A stretch of 64,000 nt of DNA from Billgrantia gudaonensis. Lineage in GTDB: Bacteria > Pseudomonadota > Gammaproteobacteria > Pseudomonadales > Halomonadaceae. How positions within the stretch are numbered: position 1 is the stretch's first letter; each line of letters opens with the position of its first letter. The notes beneath the pieces are model-generated. The model saw only the letters and a list, made by a program, of their open reading frames with translations, searched no databases and was not told the origin of the DNA. Both the position numbers and the translations under genes were made by a program. Of this stretch, positions 1-8,319 are shown one piece after another. The stretch covers positions 62,001-126,000 of the forward strand of contig NZ_FNES01000002.1 of the NCBI RefSeq assembly GCF_900100195.1, given 5' to 3'.

Positions 1-77
1 CCCGTCAGATTATGATACACAAGTGACGGGGCTGCGACCCAGCCGTCCCCTGCCACGGATCGTACAGGAAACCTGCC

Positions 78-1862
78 GTGTCGCGTTTATCGCGCTTCAG
101 TGCCAGCCAGAGTCTGGAACGCTTTCGTCGCCAGCTCGCCAACGTCGATGCCTTGCCGCAGTTGTGCGTGCTCGGTGTGGTGTCGGGCCTGGTCACCGGC
201 GCTTTGATGGTGGTGTTTCGCAGCCTGCTGGCTCTGGGCGGCTGGCTGTTGTTTCCCGACAACGATCCGGAGGCGTTCGAAGCGCTTGCGCCGCTACTGC
301 GTGTCGCGATGCCCTTGCTGGCCGTGTTGTTGATCGGCGCATGGATGTGGCGCATGCCGGCTTCCGGCCGGCAGATCGGCGTACTGCACGTCATCGACCG
401 GTTGACCTATCAACAGGGGCGCTTTCCCATCCGCAACTGGTTCACCCAATGGTGGGTGGGGGTGGTGTCGGTGATCGGTGGGCTGTCGGCAGGTCGCGAA
501 GGGCCGGCGATCCATCTCGGCGCCGCAGCGGCCAGCGGGCTCGGTCAGCGCCTGCGCCTGCCTCACAACAGCTTGCGCGTGCTGGTGGCCTGCGGCACGG
601 CTGCAGGCATTTCGGCCTCGTTCAACACCCCCATCGCTGGGGTCATCTTCGCCATGGAAGTGGTGATGATGGAGTACACCATCGTGGGCTTCATGCCGGT
701 GATCCTGGCTTCCAGCATGGGAGCGGTGGTGGCGCAACTGGTCTATGGTCCGGATCCGGCGATCGGGGTTCCCGACCTGCATCTTCGCTCGTTGCTCGAT
801 TTGCCGTGGATCGTGGTGAGTGCACTGGTGATCGGTCTGTTGGCCGGCCTGTTCGTGCGCGTCTCGCGATTGGGCCGGCGCTTCGAGCAGATACCCATGG
901 CGCTGCGTTTCGCCCTGGCCGGCGTCGTCGTGGCAGCCGTTGCCGGATGGTATCCCCAGGTCCAAGGGATGGGCTACGACACCCTGCAGGCCACGCTTTC
1001 CGGTTCGGTAGCCGTCGACGTGTTACTGGCCGTGGCCATCGGCAAGCTGTTGCTCACAGCCGGTACCGTGGCATGCGGCATTCCGGTGAGCATCATCGGT
1101 CCCATTCTGGTGATCGGTGGAGCGGCCGGTGCGCTGTGTGGCCTGGCGGGTCAGGCGCTGCTGCCCATGGAGGCGTCCGACCCGGCTCTCTACGCCATGC
1201 TCGGCATGGCAGCGATGATGGGGGCGGTGCTGCAAGCACCGCTGGCTGCGCTGATGGCGCTGCTGGAGCTCACTCACAACCCTTCCATCATCATGCCGGG
1301 CATGTTGGCCGTCGTGGTGGCCGGGCTTACCGCACGGCAGCTGTGCCGTTGCGACGGCTTTTTCATCAGTGTGACGCGGCACGGCCTGCATCCGTTGCAG
1401 CAGCCGCTGATGCAGGCGCTGTCGCGCGTTTCCGTGCCTGCGGTCATGGAGCGCAATTTCGTACGAACCTCGCGCATGGTGACCTGCGATCAGGCACGCG
1501 CGCTGCTCGAACGGGGGCCGGTGTGGATACTGATCATGCGCTCTTCCGACGACAAGCCGACGCTGGCACTCAAGGCTGCCGACCTGGCACGGGCAATGAT
1601 GGAAGAGTCCATGGAGGAATCCATCGAGGCCCCGGGAGCGATGATCGACCTGCTGGAGGTACCCGGGCAACGTCTGGAAATGGCTCCCATCCATCTGCAG
1701 GCCACGCTGTCAGAGGCGTTCGAGCGGCTCAATGACCAGGCAGTGGATGCGCTCTACGTCGAACATGGGCATCGACCGAGGCAGAAGCGGATTTCGGGTA
1801 TCATCACGCGGGGCGCCATCGAGCGCTATTACCGGCTGAATGATGTGCAGGCCAGTGGATAG
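78..1862 (+). CDS. ClC-family chloride channel/antiporter with C-terminal regulatory tail
   Basis: An integral inner-membrane protein of 594 residues that moves chloride, probably in exchange for protons. Hydrophobic helices fill residues 28-430. The ClC signature GREGP is at 139-143, with the gating glutamate at 141. It is followed by the conserved GTAAGISASFNTPIAG segment near 200, typical of ClC helices N-terminal to the pore. The last ~150 residues are soluble and acidic and resemble a regulatory CBS-like tail, although I cannot prove a CBS pair. The GTG start at 78 is preceded by an AGGAA ribosome site. Family assignment is firm. Channel versus antiporter, and the exact ion, are not decided by sequence alone. 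Confidence 0.9.
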   Translation: MSRLSRFSASQSLERFRRQLANVDALPQLCVLGVVSGLVTGALMVVFRSLLALGGWLLFPDNDPEAFEALAPLLRVAMPLLAVLLIGAWMWRMPASGRQIGVLHVIDRLTYQQGRFPIRNWFTQWWVGVVSVIGGLSAGREGPAIHLGAAAASGLGQRLRLPHNSLRVLVACGTAAGISASFNTPIAGVIFAMEVVMMEYTIVGFMPVILASSMGAVVAQLVYGPDPAIGVPDLHLRSLLDLPWIVVSALVIGLLAGLFVRVSRLGRRFEQIPMALRFALAGVVVAAVAGWYPQVQGMGYDTLQATLSGSVAVDVLLAVAIGKLLLTAGTVACGIPVSIIGPILVIGGAAGALCGLAGQALLPMEASDPALYAMLGMAAMMGAVLQAPLAALMALLELTHNPSIIMPGMLAVVVAGLTARQLCRCDGFFISVTRHGLHPLQQPLMQALSRVSVPAVMERNFVRTSRMVTCDQARALLERGPVWILIMRSSDDKPTLALKAADLARAMMEESMEESIEAPGAMIDLLEVPGQRLEMAPIHLQATLSEAFERLNDQAVDALYVEHGHRPRQKRISGIITRGAIERYYRLNDVQASG

Positions 1863-1931
1863 GGCGCATTTTTCTGGCCCACCAATGCATGGCGCACACG
1901 TCAATGCGCAATTTCTCGACGAGGAGCCTTC

Positions 1932-2363
1932 ATGTACTTGTGGATCAAGGCGTTGCATCTGGCCGCGGTGGTGACCTGGTTCGCCGCGCTGTTCTACCTG
2001 CCGCGCCTCTACGTCTATCATGCCATGGCGCGTGACAAGGGAGAGACCCAGGCCATCGACTACTTCACGGTGATGGAGCGCAAACTCTATCGCGGCATCA
2101 TGACGCCCTCGATGATCGCGGTGGTGGTTCTAGGCGTCGCGCTGCTGTTCCTGTCGCCGGCCTGGCTCAGCCAGGGTTGGCTGCACGTCAAGTTATTGCT
2201 GGTGGTGGCGCTGATCGGCTACCACCACCTGTGTCGGCGCTTCCTGCGCCAGTTCGCCGAAGCGCGCTGTACCCGTTCGCATGTCTTCTTCCGGGTATTC
2301 AACGAGCTGCCGGTGCTCGTCTTGCTGGCGATCCTGTTTCTTGCCGTACTCAAGCCGTTCTGA
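1932..2363 (+). CDS. hemJ: HemJ-type protoporphyrinogen IX oxidase
   Basis: A small inner-membrane protein (143 residues) of the HemJ/UPF0093 family, which oxidises protoporphyrinogen IX to protoporphyrin IX in the penultimate step of haem synthesis. Four hydrophobic segments are visible. The family N-terminus YLWIKALHLAAVVTWFA carries the conserved histidine at residue 9, and an RLYVYH segment follows near 25-30. Length matches the family. The start has a GACGAGGAG site just upstream. It lies between a transporter gene and thiD, and hemL, another haem gene, is 1.1 kb downstream. Confidence 0.9.
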   Translation: MYLWIKALHLAAVVTWFAALFYLPRLYVYHAMARDKGETQAIDYFTVMERKLYRGIMTPSMIAVVVLGVALLFLSPAWLSQGWLHVKLLLVVALIGYHHLCRRFLRQFAEARCTRSHVFFRVFNELPVLVLLAILFLAVLKPF

Positions 2364-2373
2364 GGCGAATGAC

Positions 2374-3192
2374 ATGCCATCCTCTCGCGCGTTGCCCGTG
2401 GTACTGGTACTGGCCGGTCATGATCCTACCGGCGGAGCGGGGCTGATTGCCGATCGCGAGGCGGTGGCCGCCTGCGGCGGCTGGGCCGTGACGGTTCCTA
2501 CTGCGCTGACGGTACAGAGTTGCCGTGACGTGCGCCGCGTGGTGCCGGTGGAGCCCGCCTTGATCGGCGAGATGGTGGCGGAACTGGACGAATTCGCCAT
2601 CGGGGCCATCAAGGTGGGCCTACTGGCGAGCGCCGAGACGCTCGAGGCGGTAGTCGACGTGATCCAGCGTTTTCCTGACGCCCCTGTGGTGCTCGATCCC
2701 GTTCTGACGGCGGGTGGCGGGAAAACGTTATCCACAGAGAGTCTCATCGAGGCGTGCCGCGCTCGGTTGCTTCCGCATGTGGATATCTCGACGCCCAACC
2801 GGCTCGAACTGATGCACCTGTCGGCAGAGGGGAAGGATGATGCCGCGAGAGCGGCAGCGCTGATGGACATGGGGTGCCGTGCGGTGTTGGTGACCGGTAC
2901 CGATGCGCCTGCCGAAGGGGTGGACCCGGACATCGTCGAGCAGGTGTTGTTCACGCCGCAAGGCGAGTGGCGCTGGCGTTGGCCGCGATTGCCCCATCGC
3001 TATCACGGATCGGGTTGCACCCTGGCAGCGGCCCTGGCAGCGCGTCTGGCGGCGGGTGATGCATTGGCACTGGCTTGTGAACGGGCGCAATCGCATGCTT
3101 GGCGTGCCCTTTCGCGGGGCTGGCAGCCGGGAGAGGCGCAGTGGCTACCTCAGCGGGCCGGGCCTGAATCCGTATTCCACCGCTTCTCTTGA
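2374..3192 (+). CDS. thiD: Hydroxymethylpyrimidine/phosphomethylpyrimidine kinase
   Basis: A cytoplasmic ribokinase-fold enzyme of 272 residues that phosphorylates HMP and then HMP-P to give HMP-PP for thiamine synthesis. It opens with VVLVLAGHDPTGGAGLIADRE, the ThiD substrate-binding N-terminus (usually SGSDPSGGAG). Near the C-terminus HRYHGSGCTLAAALAA holds the GSGC anion hole of the kinase. The ATG at 2374 follows hemJ by 10 bases; longer upstream starts would read into hemJ. No TPP riboswitch is visible. A perfect DnaA box lies within the gene at 2728-2736. Confidence 0.92.
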   Translation: MPSSRALPVVLVLAGHDPTGGAGLIADREAVAACGGWAVTVPTALTVQSCRDVRRVVPVEPALIGEMVAELDEFAIGAIKVGLLASAETLEAVVDVIQRFPDAPVVLDPVLTAGGGKTLSTESLIEACRARLLPHVDISTPNRLELMHLSAEGKDDAARAAALMDMGCRAVLVTGTDAPAEGVDPDIVEQVLFTPQGEWRWRWPRLPHRYHGSGCTLAAALAARLAAGDALALACERAQSHAWRALSRGWQPGEAQWLPQRAGPESVFHRFS

Positions 3193-3338
3193 TCGACGGC
3201 AAGCGGGTGCGGCCTTGCCGGGCGGAGGGCTGGTCAGGCGCTGCCAGGATGACCAGAATGGCCGGAGCCGTCGTTGAAGAGCGGTAGGGCATGCCCTCGA
3301 GCGTATGATTCACGGCCTTTTCACGACGGATTCAGAAG

Positions 3339-3359
3339 TTATCCAATAAATTATCCACA
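3339..3359 (+). promoter_or_regulatory. Pair of DnaA boxes upstream of hemL
   Basis: TTATCCAAT (3339-3347, one mismatch) and TTATCCACA (3351-3359, perfect consensus) lie three bases apart on the same strand, 60 bases before hemL. A third, perfect box is at 2728-2736 inside thiD. They are about 32 kb from the dnaA-adjacent origin, so they could bind DnaA as a transcription factor or titrate it. The function is inferred. Confidence 0.6.
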
Positions 3360-3419
3360 GCTCGACGGTTTCGAGCACACCGCTATCGATTTCCAACCAG
3401 TGACTGCAGTGAGGCTTCC

Positions 3420-4703
3420 ATGACCACATCCGCACAGCTCTTCGAACAGGCCTGCCGGCACATTCCCGGTGGCGTCAATTCGCCGGTTCGTGCCTTCAAG
3501 GGGCTGCATCGACCGCCGCTCTTCATGGAGCGTGCCCAGGGGGCCTATTTGTACGACGTGGAAGGCAAGCGATACGTCGACTACGTGGGATCCTGGGGGC
3601 CGATGATCACCGGCCATGCCGATCCCGACGTGCTTGGCGCGGTGCGTGAGCGTCTCGACAACGGCCTCTCCTTCGGCACGCCCACGGCGATCGAGACCCG
3701 CATGGCGGATCTCATCTGCGAGATGATTCCCACCATCGAGATGGTACGCATGGTCAATTCCGGCACCGAAGCGACGATGTCGGCCATCCGCCTGGCCCGT
3801 GGCTACACCGGACGTGACAAGATCGTCAAGTTCGAGGGCAACTACCATGGCCACACCGATTCGCTGCTGGTCAAGGCGGGCTCCGGGGCGCTCACCCACG
3901 GCGAGCCGAGTTCACCGGGCATTCCGGCCTCACTGGCCGAGCACACGATCACTCTCTCCTACAACGATGCCGATGCGGTGGAGGCCTGCTTCGAGGAGAT
4001 CGGCAGCGAGATCGCCTGCATCATCGTCGAGCCGGTGGCGGGCAACATGAACTGCATCCCCCCGGTGCCCGGCTTTCTCGAGACCCTGCGGCGGGTGTGC
4101 AACGAACACGGTAGCGTGCTGATCTTCGATGAGGTGATGACCGGCTTCCGCGTCGCCCTGGGCGGGGCTCAGGCGCACTACGGGGTGCTTCCCGACCTGA
4201 CCTGCCTGGGCAAGATCGTCGGTGGCGGCATGCCGGTGGGAGCCTTCGGTGGCAGGCGCGAAATCATGGAATACATCTCGCCGCTGGGGCCCGTCTACCA
4301 GGCCGGCACCCTCTCCGGCAATCCGCTGGCCATGGCGGCGGGCATCGCTCTGCTGACCAAGCTGCGCGAACCCGGCTTCCACGATGCCCTGGCCCAGCGC
4401 GTCGAAACCCTGTGCCAAGGTTTGCAGGAGCGTGCCGATGCCGCCGGGGTGGCCATGATCACTCAACGCGCAGGCGGCATGTTCGGGCTTTTCTTCACCG
4501 GGCAGAGCCGCGTGGACAACTTTGCCCAGGCCACCGCCTGCGACGCCGATGTCTTCCGCCGGTTCTTTTCGGCGATGCTCGACGAAGGCGTCTATCTGGC
4601 ACCCTCGGCTTTCGAAGCGGGCTTCATGTCCAGCGCCCACATGCCGGAAGACATCCAGAAGACGCTGGATGCCTCGGAGAAGGCGTTCGCCGTCCTAGCC
4701 TGA
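3420..4703 (+). CDS. hemL: Glutamate-1-semialdehyde 2,1-aminomutase
   Basis: A PLP-dependent class III aminotransferase-fold enzyme of 427 residues that converts glutamate-1-semialdehyde to 5-aminolevulinate in the C5 route to tetrapyrroles. The N-terminus [13 protein letters not shown] is the family signature. [15 protein letters not shown] binds PLP phosphate, and the PLP Schiff-base lysine is K265 in [16 protein letters not shown]. Length equals the usual 425-430. It is monocistronic by appearance, with a terminator hairpin 30 bases after the stop and two DnaA boxes before it. Confidence 0.97.
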   Translation: MTTSAQLFEQACRHIPGGVNSPVRAFKGLHRPPLFMERAQGAYLYDVEGKRYVDYVGSWGPMITGHADPDVLGAVRERLDNGLSFGTPTAIETRMADLICEMIPTIEMVRMVNSGTEATMSAIRLARGYTGRDKIVKFEGNYHGHTDSLLVKAGSGALTHGEPSSPGIPASLAEHTITLSYNDADAVEACFEEIGSEIACIIVEPVAGNMNCIPPVPGFLETLRRVCNEHGSVLIFDEVMTGFRVALGGAQAHYGVLPDLTCLGKIVGGGMPVGAFGGRREIMEYISPLGPVYQAGTLSGNPLAMAAGIALLTKLREPGFHDALAQRVETLCQGLQERADAAGVAMITQRAGGMFGLFFTGQSRVDNFAQATACDADVFRRFFSAMLDEGVYLAPSAFEAGFMSSAHMPEDIQKTLDASEKAFAVLA

Positions 4704-4730
4704 ATGGCACTGCTTGGCATGAAGTCGGAC

Positions 4731-4770
4731 GACCGCATCTTCCCTTTGTAACGGAGCGATGCGGTCGTTT
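4731..4770 (+). terminator. Rho-independent terminator of hemL
   Basis: The ten-base perfect stem CGACCGCATC (4731-4740) / GATGCGGTCG (4758-4767) has a 17-base loop and is followed by TTT. It sits 28 bases after the hemL stop. The long loop and short T-run make it a moderate terminator. Confidence 0.65.
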
Positions 4771-5198
4771 CACGACGATACCCCTACCTGTTTCAAATCC
4801 GGAACCTGGGAACGTCTCGCTAACCGCTTGTCTCTTCTCCCACTCTCGGAAAAATCGATTAACCGGCTAATGGAAGTGTTAACTTCCTGAAAGGTGGCTG
4901 GCCGCAATCACTGCGATTGCGGCCGGTTCAGTCGTTGCCTCTAACCTGGCTGCGCTTGGCAACCCTATGATTTTCATTGTCTGCCCTCCGTTTCCGAATG
5001 GGTGGCATGTATCGTGCTTTGTGTAAATGGACGGTAAGCCAGAGTAACTGAAGTGCACGGCAGCGCCGCTCGACTCCTCCATCATCCCATCGACGGGAAC
5101 GATGAAGCGGCGGTTGTCGATGTCTTCAGGCCGGGTCGAGTCCGCTCTGACTGGCGTCTACGGAAAACGATTCATGCATGAAGAAACGGAGAAAGACC
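4771..5198. other. Intergenic leader of the glycine-rich fibre locus
   Basis: About 430 bases between the hemL terminator and the first gene of the accessory region. It holds a sigma-54 promoter candidate at 5003-5018, leaving an untranslated leader of roughly 170 bases. No coding sequence with a credible ribosome site was seen. The long leader and the room upstream of the promoter suit binding sites for an enhancer-binding activator, but none could be identified by eye. Confidence 0.5.
5003..5018 (+). promoter_or_regulatory. Candidate sigma-54 (-24/-12) promoter for the glycine-rich locus
   Basis: TGGCATG-TATC-GTGCT keeps the invariant GG (5004-5005) and GC (5016-5017) with exactly ten bases between, and differs from TGGCACG-N4-TTGCT at two positions. 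Transcription would begin near 5029. Two sigma-54 activator genes lie downstream in the same region, which raises its plausibility. Confidence 0.55.
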
Positions 5199-6401
5199 AT
5201 GAACAAGTACGTCCTAGCGGGTACGTCCGTCCTGGCATTGGTGATGGCCATTTCCACGGCCCATGCCAACCCCATCAATAAGTTCAACTTCGGCGACGAT
5301 CAGAAGAACTCGGTCTACTCCGAAGCCGTGGCCGTGGGCGGCAAGAGCGGCAGCGCCGACGGCGGCAACGGCGGTTGGGGAGGCCATGGCACCAGTGCGG
5401 CTTCCAACGAGACCGAGAACGAAGTCGACGACTTCAAGGACAGCAGTGACGAGAACTCGCTGACCGCGAATGGTGCGGCTAGCAGCGGTACCGGCACCGG
5501 TGGAGCGGGAGGAGCCGGTGGCATGGGCGGCACCAGCGGCCGTGGCGGCGATGCCAGCGCCTGGAGCGAGTCCTTCAACAGCGTGACGGAAGTCATCGCC
5601 TATCAAGACCTCAAGTCCAAGGTTTCCGGAGCGAAGATCTACATCAAGGCCGGTGACGGCGATGATGGGGCGATGGGTGGACATGGGGGAGATGCCAATG
5701 CGGTTCCCATCTCTCTGGGCGTCGGTGGCAACGGTGGTAAAGGCGACGGTGGTGAAGGCGGCAAGGGCTATGCCAAGGCCGGCGACGGTGACGATGGTGG
5801 TGATGGCGTCGGCAAGGGCATGGGCTTCGGCCACAGCGTAGGGGCAGGCGACGGCGGCGATGCCGATTCCGAGAACGATGATGGCTATGCCGGCAGCTAC
5901 GCCGACAGTGGCAAGGCTTACGCCAAGGCCGACGACTTCAAGAACGACGACGACAACACCAACACCAATGCCGCCAGCAGCGGAGCTGCTACCAGCGGCG
6001 CCGCCACCTCCAACCAGACTTCGTCCGGTGGTACGGGCGGCGCAGGCTCCGGCACGGCGACTTCCACGGGTACGGGGACCGGTACGGGCACCGGCGGCGC
6101 AGGCGGCGACGGCGGTGCAGCCACGGCAGCGGGTGGCAATGGCGGCGCCGGTAACGGCGGCGGCGGTGGCGGCGGTACGGCCACCAATGGCGACACCCTC
6201 GCTCAGGCCGGCAATGGTGGCAACGGTGGCAATGGCGGTGCCGGAGGGAATGCCACCCTGGCCACTGGAGCGGCCACCATGGCAGCCGGTGCCGGTACCT
6301 TCGGCGGGATTGCCAACATGAACCTGTCCACCGGTATCTACAACTCCCAGCTGGCAGCGACCAACGTGGCCGCGCACAGCAACGTGAATATCGGTAACTG
6401 A
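5199..6401 (+). CDS. Large glycine-rich exported protein, putative fibre or matrix subunit
   Basis: I recognise no named family. The product (400 residues) has a clear Sec signal peptide ending in STAHA, so it leaves the cytoplasm. The mature part is low-complexity, rich in Gly, Ala, Asp, Ser and Thr, with GGNGG/GGAGG runs and acidic stretches such as KAGDGDDG, which occurs twice. Two modules each begin with DDFK (DDFKDSSDEN and DDFKNDDDNT) and run into a Gly/Ser/Thr block, so it looks internally duplicated. The last 30 residues are not glycine-rich and are Asn-rich, ending NVNIGN. No cysteine or RTX consensus was seen. ATG 5199 has GGAG seven bases ahead; the in-frame ATG at 5178 has none. 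It heads a locus of Fap-like export genes lacking FapB/FapC, so I infer it is that system's cargo. Confidence 0.8.
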   Translation: MNKYVLAGTSVLALVMAISTAHANPINKFNFGDDQKNSVYSEAVAVGGKSGSADGGNGGWGGHGTSAASNETENEVDDFKDSSDENSLTANGAASSGTGTGGAGGAGGMGGTSGRGGDASAWSESFNSVTEVIAYQDLKSKVSGAKIYIKAGDGDDGAMGGHGGDANAVPISLGVGGNGGKGDGGEGGKGYAKAGDGDDGGDGVGKGMGFGHSVGAGDGGDADSENDDGYAGSYADSGKAYAKADDFKNDDDNTNTNAASSGAATSGAATSNQTSSGGTGGAGSGTATSTGTGTGTGTGGAGGDGGAATAAGGNGGAGNGGGGGGGTATNGDTLAQAGNGGNGGNGGAGGNATLATGAATMAAGAGTFGGIANMNLSTGIYNSQLAATNVAAHSNVNIGN

Positions 6402-6503
6402 TCGACGGTCGAGGTGACGAGTCGGGGGCGGGTCGGCGTAGATCGCCGGCTCGCCTTCGGCCGATACCGAGTCGTCGTCACTTCACTCTGGGGAGTCGAT
6501 GTC

Positions 6504-6911
6504 ATGAACCGTGCACTGAAGATGGGTTGGATGCGGTATCCGGCAGTGGCCATTGGATTGGTGTGTTTCCTGGGCGCATCGGGCATCAGCCTGGCCGATG
6601 AGAGAGTGCCTGAGAGCGTCGGCGAGGGATTTGCAGCGCTTCAGGAAGTGGGAGGCGGCGAATTGGAACGATTGCGCGGTCGTGAAGGTTTCAGGGATCT
6701 CGTGTCGGTACAAAGCGTTCAGAACATGGAAGCGGCTGTCAGCGATGCCTCGTTTACCGCAGGAACCATCGTTACCGGTGGCATTCGTGTCGAAGCGGGA
6801 GCGATGGAACGCTTCTCGGGCATTGGCCAGTTCAACATGCTGACGGGCAATGGAAACGCCGTGAATACCGGCGTCACCATCAGCATCTACGCACCGGTGC
6901 AGAATCCCTGA
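6504..6911 (+). CDS. FapA-like small exported protein with LRG motif
   Basis: A 135-residue exported protein of unknown biochemical role. A signal peptide covers residues 1-31 (cleavage after SLA). After a short spacer comes GGGELERLRGRE at 50-61, which resembles the leader motif of C39 peptidase substrates. The C-terminal third reads GIGQFNMLTGNGNAVNTGVTISIY, with Asn/Gly spacing like that of amyloid repeats. Position (before the C39-like gene) and the LRGR motif match the fapA-like gene at 11569, so I call it FapA-like with caution. ATG 6504 is preceded by GGGGAG at eight bases. Confidence 0.6.
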   Translation: MNRALKMGWMRYPAVAIGLVCFLGASGISLADERVPESVGEGFAALQEVGGGELERLRGREGFRDLVSVQSVQNMEAAVSDASFTAGTIVTGGIRVEAGAMERFSGIGQFNMLTGNGNAVNTGVTISIYAPVQNP

Positions 6912-6925
6912 TTGGGAGAATGGCC

Positions 6926-7615
6926 ATGAAAAAGACTGCGTTGGTCGTGGCTGCGTGGTCACTGGTTGCCCTACCTGCCGTGGCCGGCCCCGTGACGGTG
7001 GCCGGCGGTTTTGGTTCCTTCGTCGTCCAGGCACGCAGTCTCAACGAAATGCGTTGGGACCAGGTGGTGCCGCAGCAGTACGACTACAGTTGCGGCGCCG
7101 CGGCCGTGGCGACGCTGCTGACCTACCATTACGGGCGCGAAACGACCGAAGCCGAAGTCTTCGAGTACATGATTTCCGTGGGTGATCGAGAACAGATCGA
7201 AACCCAAGGATTCTCGATGCTAGACATGAAGAACTATCTCGACAGTCAGGGTCTCGATTCCGATGGATTCAAGGTCGACCTGGACGACTATCTCGACATT
7301 GGTGCACCCTCCATTACCTTGATCGATACCGGAGGTTACAAGCATTTCGTCGTCATCAAGGGAATGGATGAAGGACGCGTTCTTATCGGTGATCCAGCCG
7401 TAGGGAGTGTGGTCGTTCCCAAGGAGCATTTCGAAACCCTCTGGCAGGGAACGGTGCTTGGAGCCAGGGCAGACATGGCCATTGCCAAGCAGAACTTCAA
7501 CCATGAGCGAGACTGGGCCATTCGGCCGAGCGCTCCGATCGACAAAGGACGTCGTCGGGCCGATATCGGTACGGCAATGTTGCTGATGCCGGGGCCCAAT
7601 GAACTGGGTAAGTGA
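6926..7615 (+). CDS. FapD-like periplasmic C39-family cysteine peptidase (second locus)
   Basis: A 229-residue papain-fold enzyme with a signal peptide (residues 1-20), so it acts in the periplasm; unlike bacteriocin exporters it has no ABC transporter domain. The C39 catalytic residues are visible: the oxyanion Gln at 50/51, Cys56 in YDYSCGAAA, His140 in YKHFVVIKG and Asp156 in IGDPAVG. FapD of Pseudomonas amyloid operons belongs to the same family. ATG 6926 has GGGAG seven bases upstream; the in-frame ATG at 6920 is too close to it. The likely substrates are neighbouring exported proteins with LRG motifs (inference). It is paralogous to the enzyme at 13770. Confidence 0.85.
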   Translation: MKKTALVVAAWSLVALPAVAGPVTVAGGFGSFVVQARSLNEMRWDQVVPQQYDYSCGAAAVATLLTYHYGRETTEAEVFEYMISVGDREQIETQGFSMLDMKNYLDSQGLDSDGFKVDLDDYLDIGAPSITLIDTGGYKHFVVIKGMDEGRVLIGDPAVGSVVVPKEHFETLWQGTVLGARADMAIAKQNFNHERDWAIRPSAPIDKGRRRADIGTAMLLMPGPNELGK

Positions 7616-7641
7616 AATGGCGAACTGCCAGGAGGAGTGTG

Positions 7642-8265
7642 ATGAATGGTTATCGGCGTTTGCTAGGAACCATGCTGCTGCTGACCATGGCATCGGGAAT
7701 GGCCGCAGGGGTTCAGGCGGCGAGTTTCTTCGATGAGCTGGAGGGTCATCCATATCGGGACCCAGGCGATACCAATGGATTTGCAAGCCCCGTTCTGGAA
7801 GTCATCGATACCACCGAGATGGCAGAATTGAGAGGCGGCTTCTCGATCAATGGTCTGGATCTCGCCTTCGGTGCCAGAGTGAGGTCCATGATCGATGACG
7901 TGATGCAGCAGACCATGGTCGAGTTTCGCAATACGGGGCCACATGTCATCTCCCAGACACTGACCGACCCAACTGGCAATGCTCATAATGTCAATCCTTC
8001 GTCCAACAATGTGGCGAATGTGAGTCCCGTTGGTATCTCATTACCGGGGATGAGCAATTTCTCCGGTATGGCACTGAACGATGCGAAAGGTTTCACGGCA
8101 GTGCTACACCAGATTACCAACCAGGCCATCATCGGCAGTGTCGTGAGCAATGCCAGCGATAGGCAGATCAGCAACCAGATCGATGTCGACGTTTCCGTCA
8201 ACAACATGGAAGCGCTGCGTAGCCTGAGTGCACATACGCGCATTCTCAATTCGCTGCTGCGCTGA
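7642..8265 (+). CDS. FapE-like exported protein with double-glycine-like motif
   Basis: A 207-residue secreted or periplasmic protein. The signal peptide ends near VQA (residue 26). The segment TTEMAELRGGF at 57-67 is a near-canonical C39 double-glycine leader. The rest resembles the protein at 14517 in layout: after the motif comes ING..LAFG, then a Ser/Asn-rich middle, and a C-terminal helix with SVNNMEALRSLSAHTRILNSL where the paralogue has TINNMTRLRIQLGEA. Both also start MNG[YF]. The start has a strong AGGAGGAG site. It is the last gene of the plus-strand group and ends at a strong terminator. Role inferred from position and FapE similarity only. Confidence 0.6.
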   Translation: MNGYRRLLGTMLLLTMASGMAAGVQAASFFDELEGHPYRDPGDTNGFASPVLEVIDTTEMAELRGGFSINGLDLAFGARVRSMIDDVMQQTMVEFRNTGPHVISQTLTDPTGNAHNVNPSSNNVANVSPVGISLPGMSNFSGMALNDAKGFTAVLHQITNQAIIGSVVSNASDRQISNQIDVDVSVNNMEALRSLSAHTRILNSLLR

Positions 8266-8284
8266 TTGTGAGGCGAAGGGCAAG

Positions 8285-8319
8285 CGCCCCGCATGGGTAG
8301 TCCATGCGGGGCGTCTTTT
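8285..8319 (+). terminator. Strong terminator between convergent Fap-like genes
   Basis: The twelve-base perfect stem CGCCCCGCATGG / CCATGCGGGGCG has a five-base loop and is followed by TCTTTT. It ends the plus-strand group and touches the stop codon of the minus-strand FapF-like gene. The hairpin could work both ways, but only the plus side has a T-run. Confidence 0.9.

Noticed and set aside
2200..2373. TPP riboswitch before thiD
   Set aside because: thiD follows hemJ by only 10 bases and no THI-box sequence is present.
5640..5860. RTX-type calcium-binding nonapeptides in the glycine-rich protein
   Set aside because: Runs such as KAGDGDDG and GGHGGDANA are suggestive, but no GGxGxDxUx series in tandem register is present, and there is no T1SS gene nearby.
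5214..6377. Long open frames opposite and overlapping the glycine-rich gene
   Set aside because: They are made of the complementary Ala/Thr/Pro codons of a GGC-rich repeat gene, lack ribosome sites and signal peptides, and the plus-strand frame has all three.
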